From the NCBI GenBank assembly GCA_003482905.1, contig DMXM01000034.1:171150-235149 (forward strand): a DNA stretch of 64,000 bases. The letters are read 5' to 3'. Positions within the stretch are counted from its first letter, which is position 1. The number at the start of each line of letters is the position of its first letter. This DNA comes from Elusimicrobiota bacterium (GTDB lineage Bacteria > Elusimicrobiota > Elusimicrobia > Elusimicrobiales > UBA9959). This document shows, in pieces, positions 38,069 through 46,147 of this stretch. The notes beneath the pieces are model-generated. The model was not told where the DNA came from and ran no database searches. It was given only the letters and a program-made list of their open reading frames with translations. Made by a program: the position numbers and the translations under genes.

Positions 38069-38208
38069 ATCTTATATACCTGCGCCCCTCTACCCCCAAA
38101 GCCCGCAAATTCATAAAGAAAAAGCTGCGGCCCGCCGCGGGCGCTTCCCCGGAGATGACCGCGTTCCTGAACCGCAGCGGCCTCTGGGCCGGCATGAATC
38201 AGAACTGA
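38065..38208 (+). CDS. Possible 47-residue basic small protein
   Basis: An ATG at 38065 overlaps the glpA-type stop in an ATGA arrangement and opens a 47-codon frame ending with TGA 38206-38208, five bases before the next gene. The product is basic (ARKFIKKKLRP) with a short tail FLNRSGLWAG. Tight coupling on both sides and GC-rich third positions suggest it is translated, perhaps at least to reinitiate on the next gene. It resembles no family I know and may be only a spacer ORF. Confidence 0.45.
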   Translation: MNLIYLRPSTPKARKFIKKKLRPAAGASPEMTAFLNRSGLWAGMNQN

Positions 38209-38213
38209 TCTCC

Positions 38214-39194
38214 ATGAAAGAAAGGGAGCTGGTTATTGTAGGAGGCGGGCCGGCAGGCATGGCGGCCGCCCTGGCCGCGCGCGAGGCCGGCGTGCGGGAC
38301 GTCCTCTTGCTAGAACGCGACCAGCATTTGGGCGGCATACTTAACCAGTGCATCCACCCCGGTTTCGGCCTCCACCACTTCAAGACTGAACTGACCGGGC
38401 CCGAATACGCCGATCGTTTTGCCCGGTTGGTGAAAGAGGACAGTGGGATAGAGGTCAGCCTCCGCTCCTTCGCGGTCAAACTTACGGCTGACAGGCGGCT
38501 CTCGTACCTCCGGCCCGGGGCGCTGGAAGAAGTGAAAGCCCGCGCGGTTATCCTGGCTACCGGCTGCCGCGAACGCACCCGTGAAATGATCCCCATCCCG
38601 GGCACGCGCCCCGCCGGGGTGTACCCGGCAGGCCTGGCCCAGAAGATGGTGAACATGGAGGGCTGGATCCCCGGCAGGCAGGCCGTTATAGTTGGCTCGG
38701 GCGACATAGGTCTGATCATGGCCAGGCGCCTGGCGTTGGAGGGCGTGGCCGTAAAGGCCGTCATAGAGATACAGAAAACCAGCCGCGGCCTGGTGCGCAA
38801 TGTGGTGCAGTGCCTGGAGGATTTCGGGATTCCCCTTTATTTTCAGCACCGCGTTTCCATGATATACGGCCGGGACCGCGTAGAGAAAGTGGCCGTGGTG
38901 AAAGTCGGCGACGACCTTAAGGATATTCCCGGCTCCGGCTTTGAGATCCCCTGCGACACTGTCCTGGTTTCGGTGGGGCTTATTCCGGAGAACGAGCTCC
39001 TTGAGATGGCCGGGGCCGAGATAGACCGGCGCACCAATACGCCAGTGGCTAAAGAAGTGAACCTGACCTCCATCCCCGGGGTTTTCGCTTGCGGCAACGC
39101 TTTCAAGGTTTACGATCTGGCGGATTGGGTTACGCGTGACAGCGCCTTGGCCGGCAAAATGGCCGCGCAATACCTGAACGGGGCCGCCTTATGA
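38214..39194 (+). CDS. NAD(P)/FAD-dependent oxidoreductase, partner of the GlpA-type enzyme
   Basis: The protein from ATG 38214 has 326 residues. It is a thioredoxin-reductase-like two-dinucleotide fold: FAD motif VIVGGGPAGMAAALAAREAG, ATG motif LATGCRERTREM, second nucleotide motif VIVGSGDIGLIMARRLALEG and the terminal FAD contact GVFACGNAFKVYDLADWV. No CxxC redox disulfide is present. In Clostridia and Thermotoga such proteins are encoded between the GlpA-type enzyme and a DUF1667 protein. It probably passes electrons from glycerol 3-phosphate oxidation to an acceptor. A frame open upstream to 38055 lacks family residues, so the downstream ATG is preferred. Confidence 0.85.
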   Translation: MKERELVIVGGGPAGMAAALAAREAGVRDVLLLERDQHLGGILNQCIHPGFGLHHFKTELTGPEYADRFARLVKEDSGIEVSLRSFAVKLTADRRLSYLRPGALEEVKARAVILATGCRERTREMIPIPGTRPAGVYPAGLAQKMVNMEGWIPGRQAVIVGSGDIGLIMARRLALEGVAVKAVIEIQKTSRGLVRNVVQCLEDFGIPLYFQHRVSMIYGRDRVEKVAVVKVGDDLKDIPGSGFEIPCDTVLVSVGLIPENELLEMAGAEIDRRTNTPVAKEVNLTSIPGVFACGNAFKVYDLADWVTRDSALAGKMAAQYLNGAAL

Positions 39195-39553
39195 AGCGGA
39201 TCATGACCTGCATAGAATGCCCGCAAGGCTGCCGGCTCGAGATAGAGGCCGACGGCGCGCGGGTTATAAGCGTCTCCGGCAATAAATGCAAACGCGGCGC
39301 CGCTTATGCCAGACAGGAAATTGAAGCGCCTATGCGCACGCTCACCACAGCGGTGCTGACGCGCGGGCTCGAATTAAAAATGCTGCCAGTGCGCAGTTCC
39401 AAGCCTATCCCCAAAGACAAACTCTTCGCGGCCATGGCCGCCGTAAAGCTCATTGTAGTCACCTCCCCAGTGCATGCCGGCGCCGTGGTGGCGGCGGATT
39501 TCCTGGGGCTCGGCGTGGACCTGTTGGCCTGCCGGGGCCTCGACAAAATTTGA
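39191..39553 (+). CDS. DUF1667 cysteine-rich protein of the GlpA module
   Basis: The 120-residue protein is DUF1667: CIECPQGCRLEIE at the N-terminus and CKRGAAYARQEIEAPMRTLTTAV. The cysteines (CxxCxxxC and a later C) look like Fe-S or metal ligands. It starts inside the stop of the oxidoreductase gene (ATGA). It is the third member of the conserved GlpA / FAD protein / DUF1667 set and may be the electron-carrying subunit. Function is inferred from the neighbourhood. Confidence 0.87.
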   Translation: MKRIMTCIECPQGCRLEIEADGARVISVSGNKCKRGAAYARQEIEAPMRTLTTAVLTRGLELKMLPVRSSKPIPKDKLFAAMAAVKLIVVTSPVHAGAVVAADFLGLGVDLLACRGLDKI

Positions 39554-39579
39554 CAGCCTTTCGGCTTTAGTTTTAGAAT
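39550..39579 (+). promoter_or_regulatory. Promoter P1 of the hydrogenase-4-like operon
   Basis: TTGACA (39550-39555) and TAGAAT (39574-39579) are separated by 18 bases. Transcription would start near 39586, giving a leader of about 79 bases. The -35 overlaps the stop of the DUF1667 gene. Confidence 0.65.
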
Positions 39580-39614
39580 TATAGTGACGCCGCAGTTAAT
39601 ATTCGATGGCCTGC

Positions 39615-39643
39615 TTGACCACCTCACGGCGCAATTTTAGAAT
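39615..39643 (+). promoter_or_regulatory. Promoter P2 of the hydrogenase-4-like operon
   Basis: TTGACC (39615-39620) and TAGAAT (39638-39643) are separated by 17 bases, with a predicted start near 39650 and a leader of about 15 bases. The same ten bases TTTTAGAATT form the -10 region of P1 and P2. Confidence 0.6.
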
Positions 39644-39664
39644 TTCAGGGTCTTTTTAATAACC

Positions 39665-41632
39665 ATGCTCTTGGTGCTGCTCTCGTTTGTAATTCTGCTT
39701 TTTAGCGCTCTCCTGGCGCTTTGCCTAGGGCGCAACCCGGACCGGGCGCAGGACGCCGGCGCTTACGGCGCCGCGGCCGCGTCCGTAGCCGGGCTCATCC
39801 CATCCGTACATACGCTTATTTCCGGCAATACCTGGTCCCTTTCCCTGCCCTGGCCCGTCCCGCTGGGTTCATTTACCCTCACGCTCGACCCCCTCGCGGC
39901 CTTCTTCCTGGTCCCCCTGTTCATCCTTACCGGGCTGGCCGCGGTTTACGGCGTGGATTACCTCCGCCATTACTCCGGCCGGAAGCCGCTGGGGCTGGCC
40001 TGGGCCGCCTTCAACGTGCTGACCGCCTCCATGGCGCTGGTCTTTACGGCCGGCAACGCCGTCCTGTTCATACTGGGCTGGGAACTGATGGCCGCCTCTT
40101 CCTTCCTGCTGGTTCTTTTTGAACATGAAAAAGCCCAGGTCCGGCGAGCCGCTTTCATCTATATAACCGCCGGCGGGACCGGGGCGCTCTGCCTGCTGGC
40201 CGCTTTCTCGCTGCTCGGGTCGGGGTCCGCGGTCCTGGATTTCGGTTCTTTTTCCGTTTCCCCAGGCGGCGTCGCTTCGGCCGTTTTCCTCCTGGCCCTT
40301 TGCGGTTTCGGTCTGAAGGCGGGTTCCATCCCTTTCCACGTCTGGCTACCCGAGGCGCATCCGGCCGCCCCCAGCCACGTCTCCGCCGTGATGAGCGGCA
40401 TAATGATAAAGACCGGCGTCTATGGCATCATAAGGGTGCTCGGTTTTCTCACGCCCTGGCAGGAATGGTGGGGTTGGACCTTGCTTTTTATAGGAGCCGC
40501 CTCAAGTCTTCTAGGTGCGCTGTTCTCGCTGGCCCAGCATGAGTTGAAGCGGGTGCTGGCTTATTCGAGCATAGAGAATGTAGGAATAATCCTGCTGGCT
40601 CTCGGCCTCGGCGTAATAGGCGTAGTATCCCGCGCGTACCCGCTGGCGGGGCTGGCCTTCGCCGGGGCGCTGCTGCACGTTCTCAATCACTCGCTTTTCA
40701 AGGGGCTGCTCTTCATGGGCGCCGGCTCGGTGTTGCAGGGCGCCGGCACGGCGGAGCTGGATGCCCTCGGAGGCCTTTCGAAGCGCATGCCGGGGACGGC
40801 AACGCTGTTCTTTGCCGGCTCGGCGGCCGCCTGCGCCCTGCCCCCCTTCAACGGTTTTGCCGGTGAATTCCTGATCTACATCGGGGCTTTCCGTTCGGTC
40901 AACGCCTCCGGCGCGCCGGCCCTGGCCGGCGTTATAGCCGGCTTGTCTCTCGCCTGCGCCGGTGCCCTGGCCGCCGCGGCGTTCACCCGCGCCGGCGGGA
41001 CCGCCTTTCTCGGCGAGCCCCGCACCGGCCGCGCCGCCGGCGCCCACGAGCCCGGTCCGTTGATGCTGTTCTCAATGCGGGCTTTGGCTCTCCTGTGCCT
41101 TTTGGCCGGCCTGGCCTCCCCGTTCCTGCTTTTGCCGGCGGCCCGGGCGGTAGGTTCCGGCTTCGGCCCGGCTTCCGGTTATGCCGCCGCCCAAACGGCC
41201 GCCGTTCCCCTGATCTATATCTCGGCCGGCGGCCTGCTGCTGCTGGCGATCATCGCCATGGCCGCGGCCAAGCGGCGGGCCTTCCTCGGCGGAAAAAAAC
41301 CCGCGGTGGGCGCCACCTGGGACTGCGGTTACGCCGCTCCTACGCCGCGCATGCAATACGGCGCTTCCTCTTTCGCCCAGCCGCTTACGGATTTTTTTCA
41401 GCCGGTACTGCGCAAGATCGGGCAGTATCCAGTGATCTCAGAGTATTTCCCGGGCAGGGCCTCCTTCTCTACCGAGGCGCAGGCGGTGTTCTATAACTCG
41501 TTCTATTACCCCGTGGCCGCGCGCATAAGGGACCTGGCCTACAGGTTCAGCTGGATACAGCACGGCCGGCTGCAGATCTATATCATGTACATAGTGGTCA
41601 CCCTTATGGGGCTTTTAATATGGAAATTATAA
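39665..41632 (+). CDS. hyfB: Hydrogenase-4 subunit B-like antiporter-type membrane subunit
   Basis: The 655-residue polytopic protein has about 14-16 membrane spans and the proton-conducting NuoL/M/N fold (FHVWLPEAHPAAPSHVSAVMSG, LKRVLAYSSIENVGIILLALG, LPPFNGFAGEFLIYIG). Its C-terminal tail with WDCGYAAPTPRMQYGASSFAQPLTDFF is typical of HyfB/HycC. It would move H+ or Na+ in a membrane complex. The start ATG 39665 has only a weak AGGG upstream. The stop overlaps the next gene by 13 bases. It is the first gene of a six-gene operon. Confidence 0.92.
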   Translation: MLLVLLSFVILLFSALLALCLGRNPDRAQDAGAYGAAAASVAGLIPSVHTLISGNTWSLSLPWPVPLGSFTLTLDPLAAFFLVPLFILTGLAAVYGVDYLRHYSGRKPLGLAWAAFNVLTASMALVFTAGNAVLFILGWELMAASSFLLVLFEHEKAQVRRAAFIYITAGGTGALCLLAAFSLLGSGSAVLDFGSFSVSPGGVASAVFLLALCGFGLKAGSIPFHVWLPEAHPAAPSHVSAVMSGIMIKTGVYGIIRVLGFLTPWQEWWGWTLLFIGAASSLLGALFSLAQHELKRVLAYSSIENVGIILLALGLGVIGVVSRAYPLAGLAFAGALLHVLNHSLFKGLLFMGAGSVLQGAGTAELDALGGLSKRMPGTATLFFAGSAAACALPPFNGFAGEFLIYIGAFRSVNASGAPALAGVIAGLSLACAGALAAAAFTRAGGTAFLGEPRTGRAAGAHEPGPLMLFSMRALALLCLLAGLASPFLLLPAARAVGSGFGPASGYAAAQTAAVPLIYISAGGLLLLAIIAMAAAKRRAFLGGKKPAVGATWDCGYAAPTPRMQYGASSFAQPLTDFFQPVLRKIGQYPVISEYFPGRASFSTEAQAVFYNSFYYPVAARIRDLAYRFSWIQHGRLQIYIMYIVVTLMGLLIWKL

Positions 41633-42537
41633 AGCCCCTTTCCCAATACCTGGCGGTGATGGTCTTATCGCCCCTGCTGCTCGGCGTGATCAACCGGGTA
41701 AAAGCTTTTTTTGCGGGACGCCGGGGCCATCCCACTCTCCAGCTTTATTTCGACCTGTACAAACTTTTCTCCAAAACCCCCGTGTACAGCCGCACTACTA
41801 CCTGGGTGTTCAGGGCGGGCCCTGTAATAGGGGTCAGCGCCATGGTTACGGTGCTGGCCGTCCTGCCTTTCGCCGGCCGCCCGTCCTTCCTTTCCTTCGA
41901 GGGTGATTTTATATTCATCATCTACCTGCTGGGGCTTGCCCGTTTCGCCACCGTGCTGGCCGCGCTGGATACGGGCTCCGCTTTTGAGGGGATGGGGGCC
42001 AGCCGGGAAATGCAGTTCGCCGTTTTCGCCGAGCCGGCCTTTTTTCTGGGGCTGGCGGCGCTGGCCCGGGTCACGGGCCAGACTTCGCTGGCGGGGATGT
42101 TCGGCGCGCTGACAGGCGACACCTGGCGGGTGGCGGCCCCCGTGCTGGTCCTGTTGACGGCTTCTTTCTTTATAGTGCTGCTGGCCGAGAATTCCCGCGT
42201 GCCCGCGGACGATCCCGCCACGCACCTGGAACTTACCATGATACACGAGGTTATGGCGCTGGACCACAGCGGCCCGGACCTGGCCTATATCCTTTACGGC
42301 GCGTCCCTGAAGCTGTGGGTGTTCGGTTCGCTGATAGGCTGCATGGTGCTGCCGCGGCACTCCGGTTCCTGGGCTTCGGACTGCGCGCTGTTCCTGCTGG
42401 TGATGTTCGTCGTGGCGGCGGCGGTGGGCGTGGTGGAGTCGTCCATGGCCCGGCTGCGCCTTATCAAGGTGCCGTACATGCTTATTACGGCTTTCGCGTT
42501 CTCGGCGCTGGCTTTGATATTCCAGATGGGAAGATAA
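41620..42537 (+). CDS. hyfC: Hydrogenase-4 subunit C-like membrane subunit (NuoH type)
   Basis: The 305-residue protein has about eight membrane spans and is homologous to HyfC/HycD and NuoH, which anchor the soluble arm. Conserved parts include GHPTLQLYFDLYKLFSK, the ENSRVPADDPATHLELTMIHEVMALDHSGPDLA loop with its cluster of acidic residues, and the final membrane helices. In complex I this subunit forms the entry to the quinone site. Here the acceptor is unknown, because the large subunit lacks a NiFe centre. It overlaps hyfB and is followed by a six-base gap. Confidence 0.92.
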   Translation: MEIIKPLSQYLAVMVLSPLLLGVINRVKAFFAGRRGHPTLQLYFDLYKLFSKTPVYSRTTTWVFRAGPVIGVSAMVTVLAVLPFAGRPSFLSFEGDFIFIIYLLGLARFATVLAALDTGSAFEGMGASREMQFAVFAEPAFFLGLAALARVTGQTSLAGMFGALTGDTWRVAAPVLVLLTASFFIVLLAENSRVPADDPATHLELTMIHEVMALDHSGPDLAYILYGASLKLWVFGSLIGCMVLPRHSGSWASDCALFLLVMFVVAAAVGVVESSMARLRLIKVPYMLITAFAFSALALIFQMGR

Positions 42538-42543
42538 ATTTAA

Positions 42544-43203
42544 ATGCACACATTCGCCGAACTTATCATTGTCCTTATAATACTGCTGGACCTGGCGCTG
42601 GCTGTGACGGGCTCGCTTTCCTCCTGCATACGGCTGGTGGCCTTGCAGGGCGTTGTGGCGGGATTGCTGCCGCTGTTGGCCGGGGCGCCGCATCCGCGCG
42701 CGCTGCTTTTTGCCGCCGTGATAGTTACGCTCAAAGGCGCGGTGTTCCCCTGGCTGCTCATGCGGGCCCGCGACCAGAGCGGCGCGCGCAAGGACGTGGA
42801 GCCCCTCATCAGCTACCCCGCTTCCATAGCGCTCTGCATCGGGGCTTTTATCGCCTCGTCGTGGATGGGTTCGCGCCTGCCGCTGCCGGAGACTCAGGTG
42901 GCCTGGATCGTACCGGCGTCGCTCGCCACCATCTTTACGGGCTTCCTGCTTATTACCACGCGCAGCAAGGCCATAACGCAGGTGCTTGGCTACCTGGTGA
43001 TAGAGAACGGCATATATATATTCGGCCTGGCGCTGTTCGTGGAACAACCTATGATGGTGGAACTGGCCATACTGCTGGATGTATTCGTGGCCGTTTTCGT
43101 TATGGGCATCGCCATTTTTCATATAAGCCGGGAATTCGACCACATCGACACGGCTGAACTCTCGGAACTCTCCGACTGGCGCCGCGCGGGGGACGCGAAA
43201 TGA
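42544..43203 (+). CDS. hyfE: Hydrogenase-4 subunit E-like membrane subunit
   Basis: The 219-residue protein has about seven membrane helices and corresponds to HyfE, whose C-terminal half is NuoK-like: VLGYLVIENGIYIFGLALF with its membrane glutamate, then ELAILLDVFVAVFVMGIAIFHI. That glutamate matches the NuoK residue needed for proton transfer. The gene overlaps hyfF by four bases. Confidence 0.9.
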   Translation: MHTFAELIIVLIILLDLALAVTGSLSSCIRLVALQGVVAGLLPLLAGAPHPRALLFAAVIVTLKGAVFPWLLMRARDQSGARKDVEPLISYPASIALCIGAFIASSWMGSRLPLPETQVAWIVPASLATIFTGFLLITTRSKAITQVLGYLVIENGIYIFGLALFVEQPMMVELAILLDVFVAVFVMGIAIFHISREFDHIDTAELSELSDWRRAGDAK

Positions 43204-44699
43204 TAACAGCCCTGCTGCTGCTGCCGCTGACCGCCGGAATACTGGCTTTTATAATACGCGGCGACGTAGTGCGCCGCGCCCTGCTGCTGTGGACGGCTCG
43301 CGCCCATTTCAGCCTGATGGCGCTGCTCGTAATCGACCGTGTGTACGGCGGTCTCCTGTCCGGGGCTCCGGCCGCAGGCGCGGGGGCGGCCTGGTTTTCT
43401 TACGACGCGCTCGGGCTGCTCTTCGCCGGCATAGCCTCGCTGCTGTTCCTCGGCGCGGCTCATTACGCCGTAAAATACCTGGCCCTGGAGAAGTGCGACC
43501 CTGGAGAGGAAGCCGCGGACGGTTTTGTCTTCAATAACGCCCCGGAAGCCGTTTTTACCGGCTGCCTGTTGCTGTTCATGGCGGCCATGACCGCGGTCAC
43601 GGCCAGCCGCAACATGGGCCTGCTCTGGGCGCTGGTGGAGGCCACCACCCTGCTGAGCGCGCCGCTCATCTATTTCCACAGGGACAAGCGTTCCCTGGAG
43701 GCCACATGGAAATACCTGCTTATCTGCTCGGTCGGCATAGCGCTGGCTCTGATGGGAAACCTTTTCCTCGGAGCCGCCGGCCTTAAGACCGGCGCCGGCC
43801 TGGACCTTGCCGCGCTGCTCGGCAAAGCCGCGGATCTGGATAAACCCCTGCTGAAAGCGGCTTTTCTGTTCCTTTTCGTCGGTTACGGCACCAAGATGGG
43901 CCTTTCCCCCTTTCACACCTGGCTGCCGGACGCTCATAGCGAGGCCCCCGCGGTGGTCTCGGCCCTGCTTTCGGGGGCGCTCCTAAACTGCGCCTTCCTC
44001 GGCATACTGCGCGTCAACGCCGTATGCTCCCAGGCCGGACTGAAAGATTTCACCGGCGGGATACTTATTCTATTCGGGCTGTTCTCGGTAGTTACCGCCG
44101 CGCTGTTCATGCTGGGCCAGCGGGATTATAAGCGCCTGCTCGCCTACTCCAGCATTGAGCATATGGGCATACTGGCGCTGGGAACGGGTCTGGGCGGCGG
44201 GGCGGCCTTCGGCGCCATGCTGGGCGCTCTCAGCCATTCGTTGACCAAGGCCGGGCTGTTCTTCACCTCCGGGGTGGTGCTGGCCTCTGAGAAGACCAAG
44301 CGTATAGCCGATGTGCGCGGCCTCTGGCGCAGGGCCCCCTGCACGGCCGCGCTCTGGCTGGCCGGGTTTTTTCTTATCACCGGTATGCCTCCCTCGGGTG
44401 TCTTTCTGGCCAAGTTCCTGATACTAAAGGAAGCTATACGGTTGGATCATTATTGGCTCGCCTGCGGCTACCTGTTCTTCCTGGCCGTGCTCTTCGCCGG
44501 CATGGCCAAAGTGTTCATCGCGATGACCTTCGGAGAGCGCGAGCCTAAAACCGGTGAAAAACCGTTCGAGGAGCCGCGCGGCATGCTGGCGCCGGCCGCG
44601 GCCTTCTTCCTGATCGTGGCGGGGATAGGCCTCTATCTGCCGGAATGGCTGCGCACTCTGATCTCGGCCGCCCTGACCGGTATCGGCGGCAAATCATGA
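43200..44699 (+). CDS. hyfF: Hydrogenase-4 subunit F-like antiporter-type membrane subunit
   Basis: The 499-residue NuoL/M/N-type protein is a second ion-pumping subunit. It shows MGLSPFHTWLPDAHSEAPAVVSALLSG, a DYKRLLAYSSIEHMGILALG helix and TGMPPSGVFLAKFLILKEAI. Together with HyfB it gives the complex two channel subunits, as in Hyf-type rather than minimal Ech-type complexes. The stop overlaps the start of the large subunit gene by four bases. Confidence 0.92.
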   Translation: MITALLLLPLTAGILAFIIRGDVVRRALLLWTARAHFSLMALLVIDRVYGGLLSGAPAAGAGAAWFSYDALGLLFAGIASLLFLGAAHYAVKYLALEKCDPGEEAADGFVFNNAPEAVFTGCLLLFMAAMTAVTASRNMGLLWALVEATTLLSAPLIYFHRDKRSLEATWKYLLICSVGIALALMGNLFLGAAGLKTGAGLDLAALLGKAADLDKPLLKAAFLFLFVGYGTKMGLSPFHTWLPDAHSEAPAVVSALLSGALLNCAFLGILRVNAVCSQAGLKDFTGGILILFGLFSVVTAALFMLGQRDYKRLLAYSSIEHMGILALGTGLGGGAAFGAMLGALSHSLTKAGLFFTSGVVLASEKTKRIADVRGLWRRAPCTAALWLAGFFLITGMPPSGVFLAKFLILKEAIRLDHYWLACGYLFFLAVLFAGMAKVFIAMTFGEREPKTGEKPFEEPRGMLAPAAAFFLIVAGIGLYLPEWLRTLISAALTGIGGKS

Positions 44700-46147
44700 A
44701 AACCGGGCACCTCTCCAGTTTCGATTTCGGCGCGTCCGATATAGACGTCGGGATATTTTTTGAGACCGCCGCCTCGCGTCTGGCGGCCGGCGGTCGCGCG
44801 CTGGCCTATTTCGCCGTACCGGAAGGCGCGGCCCAGCGCCTGGTGATGGCGGTCGGCTTCGACAGGGACGGTCGCGTGGAGGTCTACTCCACGCTGGTCG
44901 CCGGCCCGTTCAGAGCCCTTACGCCCTCCTTCCCCCAGTTGCATCTTTTTGAAAGAGAGATATACGAGACCTGCGGTCTCAAGCCGGAGGGGCATCCGTG
45001 GCTTAAGCCCATACGCTTCAACACCCCCGGCTCCGTCCCTGGCGTAGCCGACTATTTTACCGTGCACGGCAGCCAGGTACACGAGGTGGCCGTGGGGCCG
45101 GTGCATGCGGGAGTTATAGAGCCCGGACATTTCCGTTTCCAGTGTCACGGCGAGCGGGTTTTTCATCTGGAGATAATGCTGGGCTACCAGCACCGCGGCG
45201 TAGAAAAAAGACTTGTCGGCGGCCCCGACGAACGCTCCATCCATTACGCCGAGACCCTGGCCGGTGATACGACGATCGGCCACGCCTGGGCCTATTGCGG
45301 CGCCGTCGAGTCGCTTTGCGGCGTCAACGTGCCCCCCCGCGCGCAGATCATAAGGGGCGTTATGTGCGAACTGGAGCGGCTGGCCAACCACACCGGGGAC
45401 CTGGGGGCTATGGCCGGGGATGTGGGCTACCTGCCTACGGCTTCTTTCTGCGGCCGCCTGCGCGGGGATTTTCTTAATATGACCGCCCTTATTTGCGGCA
45501 ACCGTTTCGGCCGCAATATGCTTAAGCCGGGCGGCGTGAATTTCGACCTGGACCACGCGCTTATAAAAGAACTCCTCTTCCGCCTGGATAGTAGCTACCG
45601 GGACGTAGAAGACGCGGTCTCGCTGTTGTGGGACACCAGTTCGGTGGCCGACAGGTTAGAGGGGACCGGCGTGGTTTCGAAGCAGGCCGCGGAGGGGCTC
45701 GGCCTTGTGGGACCCGCCGCGCGCGCCTCCGGCGTTGGGCTGGATACCCGGCGCAATTATCCTTACGGGCCTTACGAGAGATTTACTCTGGGGGTATCGG
45801 GCAGCGGGGACGTTTATTCCAGGGCTTACGTGCGCTGGCTGGAGATCCAGAAATCCGCCGAGCTCATCCGCGGCTGGCTGGAAAATCTGCCGGCCGGGCC
45901 TCTTGAGGCGGAGTGCGGCGCTTTGAAGCCCGATAGCGCGGCCGTTTCGCTTGTGGAAGGCTGGCGCGGTCAGATCTGCCATTTCGTCATTACGGGGGCG
46001 GAGGAAAAAATACGTCATTACAAGGTGGTGGACCCGTCTTTTCATAACTGGCAGGGGCTGGCGATGGCGATGCGCGGCGGGGAGATCTCGGATTTTCCGC
46101 TGTGCAACAAGAGTTTTAATCTTTCTTATTGCGGGCGGGACCTATGA
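44696..46147 (+). CDS. hyfG: Hydrogenase-4 large subunit G-like (NuoCD-like) protein lacking the NiFe cysteines
   Basis: The protein from ATG 44696 has 483 residues: a NuoC-like part (about 1-110), then a NuoD/HycE-like part with GPVHAGVIEPGHFRF, HRGVEKRL and VPPRAQIIRGVMCELERLANH. In NiFe hydrogenases four cysteines hold the metals: CxxC before the conserved His, and DPCxxC at the C-terminus. Aligned on H196 and on the C-terminal SDFPL, the four positions here are A189, T192, S477 and G480. C470 and C479 are nearby but out of register. The protein should therefore not bind NiFe and belongs with Ehr-type complexes. No protease-cleaved tail is present either. Confidence 0.9.
   Translation: MKTGHLSSFDFGASDIDVGIFFETAASRLAAGGRALAYFAVPEGAAQRLVMAVGFDRDGRVEVYSTLVAGPFRALTPSFPQLHLFEREIYETCGLKPEGHPWLKPIRFNTPGSVPGVADYFTVHGSQVHEVAVGPVHAGVIEPGHFRFQCHGERVFHLEIMLGYQHRGVEKRLVGGPDERSIHYAETLAGDTTIGHAWAYCGAVESLCGVNVPPRAQIIRGVMCELERLANHTGDLGAMAGDVGYLPTASFCGRLRGDFLNMTALICGNRFGRNMLKPGGVNFDLDHALIKELLFRLDSSYRDVEDAVSLLWDTSSVADRLEGTGVVSKQAAEGLGLVGPAARASGVGLDTRRNYPYGPYERFTLGVSGSGDVYSRAYVRWLEIQKSAELIRGWLENLPAGPLEAECGALKPDSAAVSLVEGWRGQICHFVITGAEEKIRHYKVVDPSFHNWQGLAMAMRGGEISDFPLCNKSFNLSYCGRDL

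Noticed and set aside
41665..43143. A 492-codon open frame on the minus strand antisense to hyfC/hyfE
   Set aside because: The product is a Gln/His/Arg-rich low-complexity string typical of an antisense shadow, and it crosses two real genes.
44696..46147. Calling the 39665-46881 operon a functional NiFe hydrogenase
   Set aside because: The four metal-ligand cysteines are absent and no maturation genes are present.
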